From the NCBI GenBank assembly GCA_028687995.1, contig JAQTZA010000013.1, positions 42,501-106,500 of the forward strand: a DNA stretch of 64,000 nt, in the 5' to 3' direction. The DNA is from Bacteroidales bacterium (GTDB lineage: Bacteria; Bacteroidota; Bacteroidia; Bacteroidales; UBA7332). The translations under genes were made by a program, and so were the position numbers. Of the stretch, positions 63,992-64,000 are shown in pieces; position 1 is the first letter of the stretch, and every line of letters starts with the position of its first letter. The notes below the pieces were generated by a model. That model made no database searches. It saw only the letters and a program-made list of their open reading frames with translations, and had not been told where the DNA came from.

Positions 63992-64000
63992 TAAAAAAAA

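Overview
The window is a stretch of a Bacteroidota (probably Bacteroidales) chromosome. Evidence: -7 boxes of the form TAnnTTTG, often preceded by a TTG about 20 nt upstream; families typical of the phylum (the DUF4492-CydAB cluster, the type IX secretion protein PorD, DUF5683, a SusC-free TonB receptor, a single long RelA/SpoT); a parAB-DUF5683-mltD-relA cluster; and AT-rich spacers. The genus is not identifiable from the sequence alone; a Paludibacter-like or Porphyromonadaceae-like bacterium is an inference. Nearly all of the window is housekeeping chromosome.

Layout. 1-3434 (minus strand) is an accessory module: a DNA cytosine-5 methyltransferase followed, with a TAATG stop/start overlap, by a large protein with two GHKL ATPase domains that runs off the left edge. 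3557-6798 is the cytochrome bd oxidase operon DUF4492-cydA-cydB, with a palindromic repeat between cydA and cydB. 7081-14709 holds a NUDIX hydrolase, YjdM, and a minus-strand series dnaN, DnaQ-like exonuclease, coaBC, porD, recN, rlmB. 14941-24031 holds a TonB-dependent receptor, a sugar-phosphate transferase that starts exopolysaccharide chains, two divergent rRNA-methyltransferase-type genes, rpiB, an FtsX/LolE-type permease and an aminotransferase. 24247-30042 has a small unknown protein and two convergent methionine genes, metY and metH. 30358-37130 has a SixA phosphatase, a DEAD-box helicase, pyruvate phosphate dikinase and lepA.

37277-39793 encodes a secreted-looking protein built from about 23 WG repeats. 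39807-46025 (minus strand) is the parA-parB-DUF5683-mltD-relA cluster, with a split parS-like inverted repeat just upstream of parA. 46268-49746 carries a zinc-ribbon membrane protein, surE, a small membrane protein and lpxB. 49877-57247 is purH, then the cell-shape operon mreB-mreC-mreD-PBP2-rodA, in which PBP2 and rodA overlap by 89 nt. 57253-58962 (minus) is a porin plus an FMN-binding-domain protein behind a strong promoter. 59296-63991 is hisS and then the Wza-like exporter and Wzc-like tyrosine kinase that appear to open an exopolysaccharide cluster continuing to the right.

The most unusual item is the methyltransferase plus dual-GHKL ATPase module at the left edge. It resembles predicted restriction-modification systems that use MutL/MORC-type ATPases, but it is cut by the window edge. 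Other points of interest are a two-copy palindrome-ended intergenic repeat, a perfect 14-bp inverted repeat upstream of the bd-oxidase operon, the split parS-like site, a long hairpin between mreB and mreC, and a 21-nt duplication that builds the tyrosine tail of the Wzc-like kinase. No tRNA, rRNA, CRISPR array, intact insertion sequence or prophage was recognised.
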